Below are positions 1-7,419 of a stretch of 64,000 nt of DNA, in pieces. This stretch comes from Flavobacterium yafengii (GTDB taxonomy: Bacteria > Bacteroidota > Bacteroidia > Flavobacteriales > Flavobacteriaceae). The DNA lies in the NCBI RefSeq assembly GCF_030010375.1, contig NZ_JASCRY010000001.1, forward strand, positions 744,001 to 808,000. Reading direction: 5' to 3'. The notes under the pieces are model-generated. The model was not told the DNA's origin. It saw nothing but the letters and a program-made list of their open reading frames with translations, and ran no database searches. A program made the translations under genes and the position numbers. Positions within the stretch are counted from its first letter, which is position 1, and every line of letters begins with the position of its first letter.

Positions 1-1
1 G

Positions 2-1759
2 GGGTATTCAAGCAAGAACAATCCAGCCCAGATTTTGATAGCCAAATTATTCAAAATGCACACGAATGCGTTGTCCAGAAATGCCAAAAGCTATGTCTTG
101 TATTACAAAGATGTATTGGATATTTTGACGCATCCTTTGGTGGAACCGTATGCGAAAACCAATGTGTTAGTCAAAGTTATCAATCAAAACAATTATACTT
201 TTATTACGCATCATAAATTGATGGAATTGAATGTAATTCCAAGCGAATTATTTCTTTTATTATTCCAAAAATGGGAAAATGGATCGATTCCGGTATTAGA
301 GACGATTTCTAAATTATTGCAAACCATAAAAGAAAATTTAAGCAATGACAACGAAGAAGAAAAAATTACGAAATCTTTTGTTTTTGCTATTTTTAAAGTC
401 ATCAATAAGCTGATTAATTACTATTCAAAGCACGAACATATTGATAAAATAGAAACGCTTTATGCCATTTACAAACAAGTAATTGATTTGGCCGAAGTTT
501 CTTTTGAAGGAGAGCCATTGAACGGCTTACAGATTATGGGAGTGTTAGAAAGTCGTGTTTTGGATTTTGATACTGTTATTGTCACTTCGATGAATGAAGG
601 GAAATTTCCGGCGGGGAAATCTCAAAATTCTTTTATTCCGTATGATGTGAAACGTGAACTGGGTTTGCCTACATTCAAAGAAAAAGACGCTATTTATACC
701 TATCATTTTTATCATTTGTTGCAACGCGCCAAAAATATTTACTTGCTGTATAATACTGAAAGTGAAGGTTTGGATGCGGGTGAAAAAAGCCGATTCATAA
801 CCCAACTGGAAGTCGAAAAGCAAAAAGATCATACGCTGACACATGAAATTTACAATGCAGTTTTACCCGAAACGGCGTATCAACCGATGGTGATTCCAAA
901 GTCGGAAAGTGTGATGTTACGATTGAAAGAAATTGCCGATAAAGGGTTTTCTCCATCAGCATTGACGAGTTATATTAGGAATCCGATTAAGTTTTATTTC
1001 CAGAAGATTTTGCGCATCAGCGAAGTCGAAGAAGTCGAGGAAAATATTGCACTAAATACCTTAGGAACTATTATTCATGAAACTTTGAAAGTTTTATACG
1101 AACCTTTCATTGGTAAATTTATTTCGGAAAGTGATATTTTAAATTGTTTCAAACAAATTGACGCTGAGGTTTTGAAACAGTTCAAATTGGTTTACAAAGA
1201 AGGCGAAATCAAAAAAGGAAGAAATTTATTGGCTTTTGAAGTAGCCAAACGTAATGTTTCGAATTTCCTGAAAGTGGAACTGGAAAGTATTAAGAACGGA
1301 GATGCGATAAAAATTCTAGCGTTAGAACAAACTTTTGAGCGACCATTACATCATCCTAATTTGCCTTTTCCGGTACTGATAAAAGGAAATGTGGACCGAA
1401 TTGAAGAGCGCAACGGAATCATTCGAATCATTGATTATAAAACTGGAAAAGTAGAAAAAGCAAGCGTCACTTTGAAATCCTGGAAAGGATTAACCGAAGA
1501 CATTAAAAGCGATAAAATCATTCAGGTGCTCGCGTATGCTTATATGTATGAACATGAGGCAAAAGGAAAGCCAATTGAAGCAGGAATTATTTCTTTTAAG
1601 AATTTAAAGGCAGGTTTTCTTCCGTTTAATTTTAAAGAAGACAAAGAAATAAATTCGATTATAAATGAAGAAATTTTGAGTAATTATTTAGAACAAATGG
1701 TTCTTTTATTGAGCGAAATTTTAGACGAGAGTATTCCTTTTGAAGAGAAAATAATTTAA
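2..1759 (+). CDS. PD-(D/E)XK nuclease, AddB-like (5' truncated by window)
   Basis: C-terminal part of a large nuclease/inactive-helicase protein. The reading frame is open to the left edge of the window, so the N-terminus lies outside and no real start is visible. Counting residues from base 35, a helicase-like core (VLESRVLDFDTVIVTSMNEG, about 165-190) is followed by a RecB-type nuclease domain: SALTSYIRNP near 310, GTIIHE near 350, GNVDRI near 450, IIDYKTGK near 465-472 and QVLAYAYMYE near 495. The Asp, the D-x-K of IDYKTG and the Q-x-x-x-Y are the expected metal and DNA-binding positions. The Cys cluster of iron-sulphur AddB enzymes is not seen. The likely role is double-strand-break end processing with an AddA/UvrD-like partner, probably encoded just upstream (inferred). 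Confidence 0.85.
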   Translation, partial: GYSSKNNPAQILIAKLFKMHTNALSRNAKSYVLYYKDVLDILTHPLVEPYAKTNVLVKVINQNNYTFITHHKLMELNVIPSELFLLLFQKWENGSIPVLETISKLLQTIKENLSNDNEEEKITKSFVFAIFKVINKLINYYSKHEHIDKIETLYAIYKQVIDLAEVSFEGEPLNGLQIMGVLESRVLDFDTVIVTSMNEGKFPAGKSQNSFIPYDVKRELGLPTFKEKDAIYTYHFYHLLQRAKNIYLLYNTESEGLDAGEKSRFITQLEVEKQKDHTLTHEIYNAVLPETAYQPMVIPKSESVMLRLKEIADKGFSPSALTSYIRNPIKFYFQKILRISEVEEVEENIALNTLGTIIHETLKVLYEPFIGKFISESDILNCFKQIDAEVLKQFKLVYKEGEIKKGRNLLAFEVAKRNVSNFLKVELESIKNGDAIKILALEQTFERPLHHPNLPFPVLIKGNVDRIEERNGIIRIIDYKTGKVEKASVTLKSWKGLTEDIKSDKIIQVLAYAYMYEHEAKGKPIEAGIISFKNLKAGFLPFNFKEDKEINSIINEEILSNYLEQMVLLLSEILDESIPFEEKII

Positions 1760-1813
1760 ATAGAATTCACAATTAGAAAATTAGCCAACATCTTTGAATT
1801 TTACAAAAGCACT

Positions 1814-2065
1814 TTGACGATAAACGTGTCAATAAGTGTTTTGGCATGGGTTTTTGGAGGGTTTGAAACCTTCAAATACGTGCTTATTATTTTTGGTTTC
1901 TGTATCAGTATTTTGATAAAAGAAGTAAATGCTAAAAATGAATACCTGTTTTATTACAACAACGGAATTTCAAAAATGCAATTGTTTGTGTATGGTTTTC
2001 TGATGAATTTTGTTTTTTCGATGGTGCTGATTTTATTCATTAATGTAGTACTGAAACTCGTATGA
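1814..2065 (+). CDS. Small membrane protein upstream of an ABC ATPase
   Basis: Unrecognised small protein with two or three hydrophobic segments (ISVLAWVFGGF, YVLIIFGFCISILI and FLMNFVFSMVLILFINVVL). The TTG at 1814 is the first standard start, but the frame stays open back to the previous gene's stop and the extra residues (RKLANIFEFYKSTL, from base 1775) look like genuine protein, so the true start may be the ATT at 1772. Its TGA overlaps the ATG of the ABC ATPase (ATGA), so the two are very probably translated together. By position it could be the membrane partner of that ATPase, but it is too small to be a full permease. Function is inferred only from context. Confidence 0.6.
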   Translation: MTINVSISVLAWVFGGFETFKYVLIIFGFCISILIKEVNAKNEYLFYYNNGISKMQLFVYGFLMNFVFSMVLILFINVVLKLV

Positions 2066-2733
2066 CTAAAAATATTTTAGAAGTAGACAGTGTTCAAAAA
2101 CAATATGATGGAAAAATCATAGTTTCCGATGTATATTTGAAATGTGAAACGCCTGATATTATTGGTGTTTTAGGAAGAAATGGCTCTGGAAAATCTACTT
2201 TGTTAAAAATCATTTTTGGAATTGTAGCTGCCGATTTTAAATTTGTTCGAGTGGATGGCGTTGTGAAATCAAAAACAAGCGATTTGCTAAATCAAATCAG
2301 TTATTTGCCTCAAGATAATTTTATTCCAAATTCATTCTCGATAAAAAAGACCATTCAATTGTCTATAGCCAAAGATAAATTGCAGGAATTTTATGCTGAT
2401 GAAATGATTCAATCAATGCTGAGCAAAAAAATAAAACATTTATCCGGCGGAGAATTACGGTATTTAGAAATTAAATTAATTCTGAATAATGCGTCAAAAT
2501 TTGTTTTGCTGGACGAGCCATACAATGGTTTGTCACCCATAATGATTGAAAAAATTAATAAATTAATCACTGCAATGTCCAGTGTAAAAGGCATCATTAT
2601 CACGGATCATAACTATGAAAATGTGATTAAGGTTTCCACAAAACTGGCGTTGATGAAAGAAGGAAAAATGCACCACTTGAAAGACAAAAGTGAATTGGTG
2701 GAAAAAGGATATTTGAAATCAGGAATGATTTAG
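2062..2733 (+). CDS. ABC transporter ATP-binding protein
   Basis: Single nucleotide-binding domain of 223 aa, a normal length for a stand-alone ABC ATPase. Walker A is GRNGSGKST (38-46), the signature is LSGGE (about 126), Walker B is FVLLDEP (about 147-153) and the H-loop His is in IITDHNYEN (about 183). The domain looks complete and active. No cognate permease of normal size is adjacent; the only partner in the operon is the small membrane protein whose stop codon overlaps this start. The substrate cannot be told. The stop codon overlaps the convergent hydrolase gene by four bases. Confidence 0.9.
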   Translation: MTKNILEVDSVQKQYDGKIIVSDVYLKCETPDIIGVLGRNGSGKSTLLKIIFGIVAADFKFVRVDGVVKSKTSDLLNQISYLPQDNFIPNSFSIKKTIQLSIAKDKLQEFYADEMIQSMLSKKIKHLSGGELRYLEIKLILNNASKFVLLDEPYNGLSPIMIEKINKLITAMSSVKGIIITDHNYENVIKVSTKLALMKEGKMHHLKDKSELVEKGYLKSGMI

Positions 2734-3512
2734 ATGCTTTTGAAAAAAGCCAACAATACAATCAATAACTGGTCTTGGTTTTCAATATGACTCATATGTC
2801 CGTCCGGAAAAGTCACCAGTTTTACTGCAGTGTTTTCGATTTGTTCTTTGGTTTCTTCGTAATTTAAAACAGGATCTTTTTCGCCAAGAATTAATAATTT
2901 AGGATAGGGTGTAAGATGCAACAACACTTCCCGATCTTGTCGTATTTTCATTCCTTCCAGTGACGCAACGATTCCTTGAAGCGGTGTCTTTAAAGCTTCT
3001 TTTTTTACGCTTTCAATTTCGGATGAAAGTCGTTCTCTGTTGGCTTCGCTGAATAAGTTTGCAATAGAAAGTGAAACAAAATTCATAAAAGATTGTTTTA
3101 CCGCTTTAATAGCCCGATCCCGATTTGTTTTTCGTTCCTCGCTGTCGGCTCTTGCGGTCGAGTTTAGTAAAACCAATCCTTTTATCGTGTCAGGATACAA
3201 TTCGGCGAAAGCCAAAGCCACATAACCGCCCATGGAATGCCCGACAAAAATGGCTTTTCGGATACGCAATTCCGATAAAACAGCGTGGACTGCATCGGCA
3301 TTATCTTCCATCGTTTGTACGTAACTCAAACATTCCGTTTCGCCATGTCCTAATAAATCAATCGTGATGACGCGATTTTTTTTAGTAAATTCCGGAATAT
3401 AAAAATCCCACATGCCTTTGTTTTCCAAGAAACCATGAAGCAAGATAATAGCGGTTCCTTTCCCGGTATCGGAATAGGAGATGTTGGTGTTTTTAAAGAG
3501 AATTTGTTTCAA
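2730..3512 (-). CDS. Alpha/beta hydrolase
   Basis: 260-residue alpha/beta-hydrolase-fold protein without a signal peptide, so probably cytoplasmic. Seen in sequence: the oxyanion-side LLHGFLENKG (24-33), the nucleophile elbow GHSMGG (Ser93), the acid in LGEKDPV (Asp213) and the His in DGHMSHIE (about 239). This is a complete Ser-Asp-His triad. The family includes esterases, lipases, C-C hydrolases and haloperoxidase-like enzymes, and nothing here fixes the substrate. It is transcribed towards the ABC ATPase and overlaps its end by four bases. Confidence 0.88.
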   Translation of the reverse strand: MKQILFKNTNISYSDTGKGTAIILLHGFLENKGMWDFYIPEFTKKNRVITIDLLGHGETECLSYVQTMEDNADAVHAVLSELRIRKAIFVGHSMGGYVALAFAELYPDTIKGLVLLNSTARADSEERKTNRDRAIKAVKQSFMNFVSLSIANLFSEANRERLSSEIESVKKEALKTPLQGIVASLEGMKIRQDREVLLHLTPYPKLLILGEKDPVLNYEETKEQIENTAVKLVTFPDGHMSHIENQDQLLIVLLAFFKSI

Positions 3513-3613
3513 AATGGAAATTTAGTCTACAAAAGTAACATTTTATTTTTTTAACCATTTAAGAAATATAAGGTCATGTAAGCAATTCATGAATACGCTT
3601 GTATTAAAAATAG

Positions 3614-3621
3614 TATATTTG
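3614..3621 (+). promoter_or_regulatory. Candidate -7 promoter box of the AbiH gene
   Basis: TATATTTG matches the Bacteroidota -7 consensus TAnnTTTG exactly and lies 19 bp before the ATG. No TTTG at the usual -33 spacing was seen, so this is a half-site call. Confidence 0.45.
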
Positions 3622-3640
3622 AGAAAAGCAATTTATAAAT

Positions 3641-4846
3641 ATGGCCAAAATTTTAATTACAGGAAATGGATTTGATTTATTTCATCATTTGCCAACAAAA
3701 TACCAGCATTTTATGTCGATAATGAAAACTATTGAGGGAAATAATTTTTCAAAAGACATCTCATTTGAAGATTTATTTGGCTCGTTTTTTAAAGATGAAA
3801 ATCAAATTGATTACAAGTTAATAGTTGAAAATTATAAAGTTGCTGAATTTAAATTTGAAGTAGATAAAATTAATGATTTGAAAGTTTCATTACATAATAA
3901 TTTATGGTACAAATATTTTAAAAATGTAATAGAGATAGAAACTTGGATTGATTTTGAGATTGAAGTTGAAAATGTTTTGAAACAATTATCAATTTTACTT
4001 AAATCAGAAACTCCCCAATTTAAAAAAATTAATAATTATAGAGATGTGCCAATAAATTATTCTGATTTTTGTTTATTTGGAATAATTGAGCATAAATATG
4101 ATGATAAAGAACTTTTTAGTATTCCTGATGTGTATTTAGATAAAAGGAGATTAGGTATTAAAATCGGGCATGTATTGCGTGATTTGTCAAGTTCATTTGA
4201 GAGTTTTATAATTATTTTTAATCAATATCTTATTGATGTATTAGCTGTATTTTATGAAAATAAATCACATGATCAAATTATTCCTTTTCATTTAATCGAT
4301 GAAATATATACTTTTAATTATACACCAACGTTAGAAAAATTTTATGGTATTGATAAGTCAAAAGTGGTTTATTTACATGGCGAAATGCATGAAAATAGCG
4401 AAATTCAAAATTTAGTTTTTGGAGTTAGTGAAATCCCTGAAGATGTTAAATTAGCCAAAGCATATGATTTTGCTAAATATTATCAGAGAATAAAGAAAAA
4501 CTCTAATAAAAAATTCATTAAAATTCCTTTAGACAGAACAAATCGACTTAATGAAGCGGTTTTTTATATAATTGGGCATTCTTTAGACGAATCTGATAGA
4601 GAATATATTAAAGATTTATTTAAATTTCTTGATTTTGATAAGAATGAAAAAGCTAAAATATGTGTATTTTATCACAATGATCATGATAGAGAGAATAAAT
4701 TAAAAAATTTATTCAATATTATCGATAAGAATGTTATTATAGAAATGAATAAGGTTGGAAGATTCTATTTTGTTAAATTAAATATTGAAAATATTACTAA
4801 AGAATTCAATAGAGAGACTTATATAAAAAGTCATGGTTTCTCTTAA
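3641..4846 (+). CDS. AbiH-family protein (abortive-infection-like)
   Basis: 401 residues with the family layout of bacteriophage abortive-infection protein AbiH. The N-terminal nucleotide-binding-like motif ITGNGFDLFHHLPTKY spans about 6-21, FNYTPTLEKFYG and VYLHGEMHENSEIQ lie in the middle, and FYIIGHSLDESDREYIKDLF lies in the C-terminal third. AbiH was first described as a lactococcal phage-resistance protein; the molecular target is not established. The gene is visibly more AT-rich than its neighbours (strings of AAA, AAT, TTA and ATT codons) and stands alone between housekeeping-type genes, with its own promoter-like box upstream and a terminator downstream. This suggests horizontal acquisition as a one-gene cargo. 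Defence activity is inferred from family only. Confidence 0.87.
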   Translation: MAKILITGNGFDLFHHLPTKYQHFMSIMKTIEGNNFSKDISFEDLFGSFFKDENQIDYKLIVENYKVAEFKFEVDKINDLKVSLHNNLWYKYFKNVIEIETWIDFEIEVENVLKQLSILLKSETPQFKKINNYRDVPINYSDFCLFGIIEHKYDDKELFSIPDVYLDKRRLGIKIGHVLRDLSSSFESFIIIFNQYLIDVLAVFYENKSHDQIIPFHLIDEIYTFNYTPTLEKFYGIDKSKVVYLHGEMHENSEIQNLVFGVSEIPEDVKLAKAYDFAKYYQRIKKNSNKKFIKIPLDRTNRLNEAVFYIIGHSLDESDREYIKDLFKFLDFDKNEKAKICVFYHNDHDRENKLKNLFNIIDKNVIIEMNKVGRFYFVKLNIENITKEFNRETYIKSHGFS

Positions 4847-4849
4847 TAA

Positions 4850-4890
4850 AAACAATAACGGCTTCCATTTTTGAAAGCCGTTATTATTTT
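4850..4890. terminator. Bidirectional intrinsic terminator
   Basis: Hairpin AATAACGGCTT / AAGCCGTTATT with a short T-rich loop and A/T runs on both sides, between the convergent AbiH and AIM24-family genes. Confidence 0.75.
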
Positions 4891-4924
4891 GCTATTTCGA
4901 GAAATGGAAAGTTTAAATTACATA

Positions 4925-5725
4925 CTAAAATCGTCTATCTCCATCGAGCAAACTTCCTAATCCGCCTAATAGACTTCCTTCGTCGCGACTATTTCCGCCA
5001 GCTTTTGGTGCGGATGCGATGATTCTGTCGGCAAGTCGGCTGAAAGGCAAGGATTGTACATAAACTGTTCCCGGACCGCGAAGCGTGGCGTAAAATAAAC
5101 CTTCGCCACCAAAAATGGAATTCTTGATGCCGCCAATAAATTCAATATCATAATCGACATTTTTGGTAAAACCTACGATGCAACCGGTGTCCACTTTTAG
5201 GATTTCGCCTGCTGCTAATTCTTTTTTGGCCAATGTTCCGCCGGTATGAACAAATGCCAGGCCGTCACCTTCAATTTTTTGCATGATGAAACCTTCGCCG
5301 CCAAAAAGCCCACGACCGAGTTTTTTAGAGAATTCGATTCCAACAGAAACACCTTTGGCAGCGCAAAGGAAAGAATCTTTCTGGCAAATGAATTTTCCGC
5401 CAAATTGCGTCAAGTCAATTGGGATTATTTTCCCTGGATAAGGCGATGCGAATGAAACTTTGCTTTTGGTATTGTTTTGATTGATGAACGCTGTCATAAA
5501 AAGACTTTCGCCTGTCAGAACTCTTTTTCCGGCGCTTAAAAGTTTACCGAACAATCCGTTTTCCTGTCCGGATCCGTCTCCAAAAATGGTTTCCATTTGG
5601 ATATTATTGTCCATCATCATAAAACTTCCCGCTTCGGCAATTACTATTTCTTGTGGGTCTAATTCTATTTCTACATATTGCATTTCCTCGCCGTAAATGT
5701 GGTAGTCTATTTCGTGTGCTTGCAT
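4925..5725 (-). CDS. TIGR00266/AIM24-family protein
   Basis: 266 residues matching the AIM24/TIGR00266 group, which folds as repeated beta-trefoil-like units. Recognisable parts are EIVIAEAGSFMMMD (about 27-40), QKDSFLCAAKGVSVGIEF (mid-protein) and the Gly-rich GGEGFIMQKIEGDG and IFGGEGLFYATLRGPG repeats. No signal peptide and no catalytic signature are seen. The C-terminus ends in a Gly/Ser-rich tail. Function in bacteria is not established; mitochondrial AIM24 is linked to membrane organisation, which should not be carried over. It appears to be a single-gene unit. Confidence 0.88.
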   Translation of the reverse strand: MQAHEIDYHIYGEEMQYVEIELDPQEIVIAEAGSFMMMDNNIQMETIFGDGSGQENGLFGKLLSAGKRVLTGESLFMTAFINQNNTKSKVSFASPYPGKIIPIDLTQFGGKFICQKDSFLCAAKGVSVGIEFSKKLGRGLFGGEGFIMQKIEGDGLAFVHTGGTLAKKELAAGEILKVDTGCIVGFTKNVDYDIEFIGGIKNSIFGGEGLFYATLRGPGTVYVQSLPFSRLADRIIASAPKAGGNSRDEGSLLGGLGSLLDGDRRF

Positions 5726-5833
5726 GGTTTCTGTATTTTAAGTTTTTTAAATATGTCGAAAGGGTGATTATAAAGTTACAGTTTTACCATGAATTTTGGA
5801 ATTCGTGTTTTGGAATTACAGATTTTCTCGTTG

Positions 5834-5946
5834 TAGCGCGCAAGGGATAACAGCGGAAAGCCCACAGTCTCGTCTTTTTGGACGAGACGAGGACTTGCAG
5901 CGAATAGCCCGACGCAGCCGGAGTTTACGGAGGCTGGGTTGCGCCC
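5834..5946. repeat. Intergenic structured repeat, distant copy C
   Basis: Between the AIM24-family gene and pepP. It holds a hairpin GTCTCGTC (5867-5874) / GACGAGAC (5881-5888) and, read on the minus strand, flank words shared with copies A and B (CTATTCGCT before the hairpin, CCGCTGTTATC after it). It is bounded by GCGCAA near 5838 and TTGCGC near 5939. A second small stem, CAGCC/GGCTG, lies at about 5914-5935. It is far more GC-rich than the surrounding DNA. Membership in the same family as the 40.2 and 51.7 kb copies is plausible but not proven. Confidence 0.5.
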
Positions 5947-5982
5947 AAAAAAAAATCGGTTCACATTGCTGTAAACCGATTT
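5947..5982 (-). terminator. Intrinsic terminator of pepP
   Basis: On the minus strand AAATCGGTT and AACCGATTT form a stem around an 11-12 nt loop, followed immediately by a run of T. It lies just after the pepP stop. Confidence 0.85.
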
Positions 5983-6001
5983 GGTTATATGTTTTTAGGA
6001 A

Positions 6002-7294
6002 TTAACTGTTCATTAATTCTTCGATTTCCTCCACTTCAATTGGGATGTTGCGCATCATGTTGAATGGTTCACCGCTTTCCTGAACGATAATGTTATCTTC
6101 CAGACGGATTCCGAAACCTTCGGCAGGAATGTAAATTCCAGGCTCTACGGTGAACACCATATTGGCTTGCATGGGTTCGGTCAGGATTCCGTAATCGTGC
6201 GTGTCCAATCCCATGTGGTGGGAAGTTCCGTGCATGAAATATTTTTTATAAGCGGGCCATTCCGGGTTTTCGTTTTGTACATCGGCTTTGTCAATAAGAC
6301 CCAAACCTAGCAATTCGGAAGTCATTAATTTTCCAACTTCGATATGGTATTGTTTCCAAAGTGTTCCTGTAGTCAGCATTTTTGTCGCTTCATTTTTCAC
6401 CCGTAAAACGGCATTGTATACTTCTTTTTGTCTTTTGGTGTACTTTCCTGAAACGGGAATGGTACGCGTCATATCACTCGAATAATTGGCATATTCAGCC
6501 GCAACATCCAGTAAAATCAAATCACCTGCTTTGCATTGCTGGTTGTTTTCGATATAGTGCAACACATTAGCATTGTTTCCGGAAGCGATAATTGGCGTGT
6601 AGGCAAAACCTCTGGAACGGTTGCGAATGAATTCGTGAATCAGCTCGGCTTCGATTTCGTATTCGGTCACGTTTGGTTTCACGAAAGGTAATAATCTTCT
6701 AAAACCAAGTTCCGTAATATTACAGGCTTTTTGGATTAAATCCAATTCTTCGGTTTCTTTTACAGAACGAAGGCGTTGCAATATCGGGTTGCTTTTTGCG
6801 ACAGCATGTGCCGGATATTTTTCTTTCCACCATTTTACAAAACGGGCTTCACGCGTTTCAGTTTCTACTGTAGCGCGGTAATGCTCGTTTGTATTGATGT
6901 AAATCGTGTCAGCGTGCGTCATCATTTCGAATAAGACTTTCTCAAATTCCTGCAACCAATACACGGTTCTGATTCCTGTTACTTCAAAAGCACGCTCTTT
7001 AGTCAGTTTTTCACCTTCCCAAATTGCAATGTGTTCGCTGGTTTCTTTCAAGAAAACCATTTCTCTTTGGTGCTCGTATGGCGCATCCGGGAAAAGCAAT
7101 AAAATACTTTCTTCCTGATCTACTCCGCTTAAATAAAAGATATCGCGGTGTTGTGCAAATGGCAAAGTACTATCGGCAGAAACGGGATAAATATCATTAG
7201 AATTGAAGATGGCAACGCTTTTTGGCTTCATCTGAGCCATGAATTTTTCTCTATTTTTTATAAATAAATCTCGGTCAATTTGATGATATTTCAT
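6002..7294 (-). CDS. pepP: Aminopeptidase P (Xaa-Pro aminopeptidase)
   Basis: 430-residue M24B metallopeptidase that removes an N-terminal residue preceding proline. There is an N-terminal AMP_N-type domain (SVAIFNSND, about 27-35, onward) and a C-terminal pita-bread catalytic domain. The five metal ligands are visible: Asp in LLDVAAEY (about 262), Asp in YSSDMTRT (about 273), His in TSHHMGLDTHDYG (about 360), Glu in VFTVEPGIY (about 383) and Glu in GIRLEDN (about 400). No signal peptide, so cytosolic. It is a single-gene unit with its own terminator, divergent from the Asp-box protein. Close in length and motifs to E. coli PepP. Confidence 0.94.
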   Translation of the reverse strand: MKYHQIDRDLFIKNREKFMAQMKPKSVAIFNSNDIYPVSADSTLPFAQHRDIFYLSGVDQEESILLLFPDAPYEHQREMVFLKETSEHIAIWEGEKLTKERAFEVTGIRTVYWLQEFEKVLFEMMTHADTIYINTNEHYRATVETETREARFVKWWKEKYPAHAVAKSNPILQRLRSVKETEELDLIQKACNITELGFRRLLPFVKPNVTEYEIEAELIHEFIRNRSRGFAYTPIIASGNNANVLHYIENNQQCKAGDLILLDVAAEYANYSSDMTRTIPVSGKYTKRQKEVYNAVLRVKNEATKMLTTGTLWKQYHIEVGKLMTSELLGLGLIDKADVQNENPEWPAYKKYFMHGTSHHMGLDTHDYGILTEPMQANMVFTVEPGIYIPAEGFGIRLEDNIIVQESGEPFNMMRNIPIEVEEIEELMNS

Positions 7295-7419
7295 AACAAT
7301 TCGTTTTTATACATTGAATATTCAAAAATACTAACTTTGAGAGAAACGGATGTTAATTACACTATAAAATTTTCAGATAACTATTTTTATGATTAATTTT
7401 CCAATTCAAATCAGTTTTT

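Noticed and set aside
5834..5946. GC-rich block as a riboswitch or rRNA remnant
   Set aside because: No known aptamer core or rRNA sequence recognised; it fits a dispersed repeat better.
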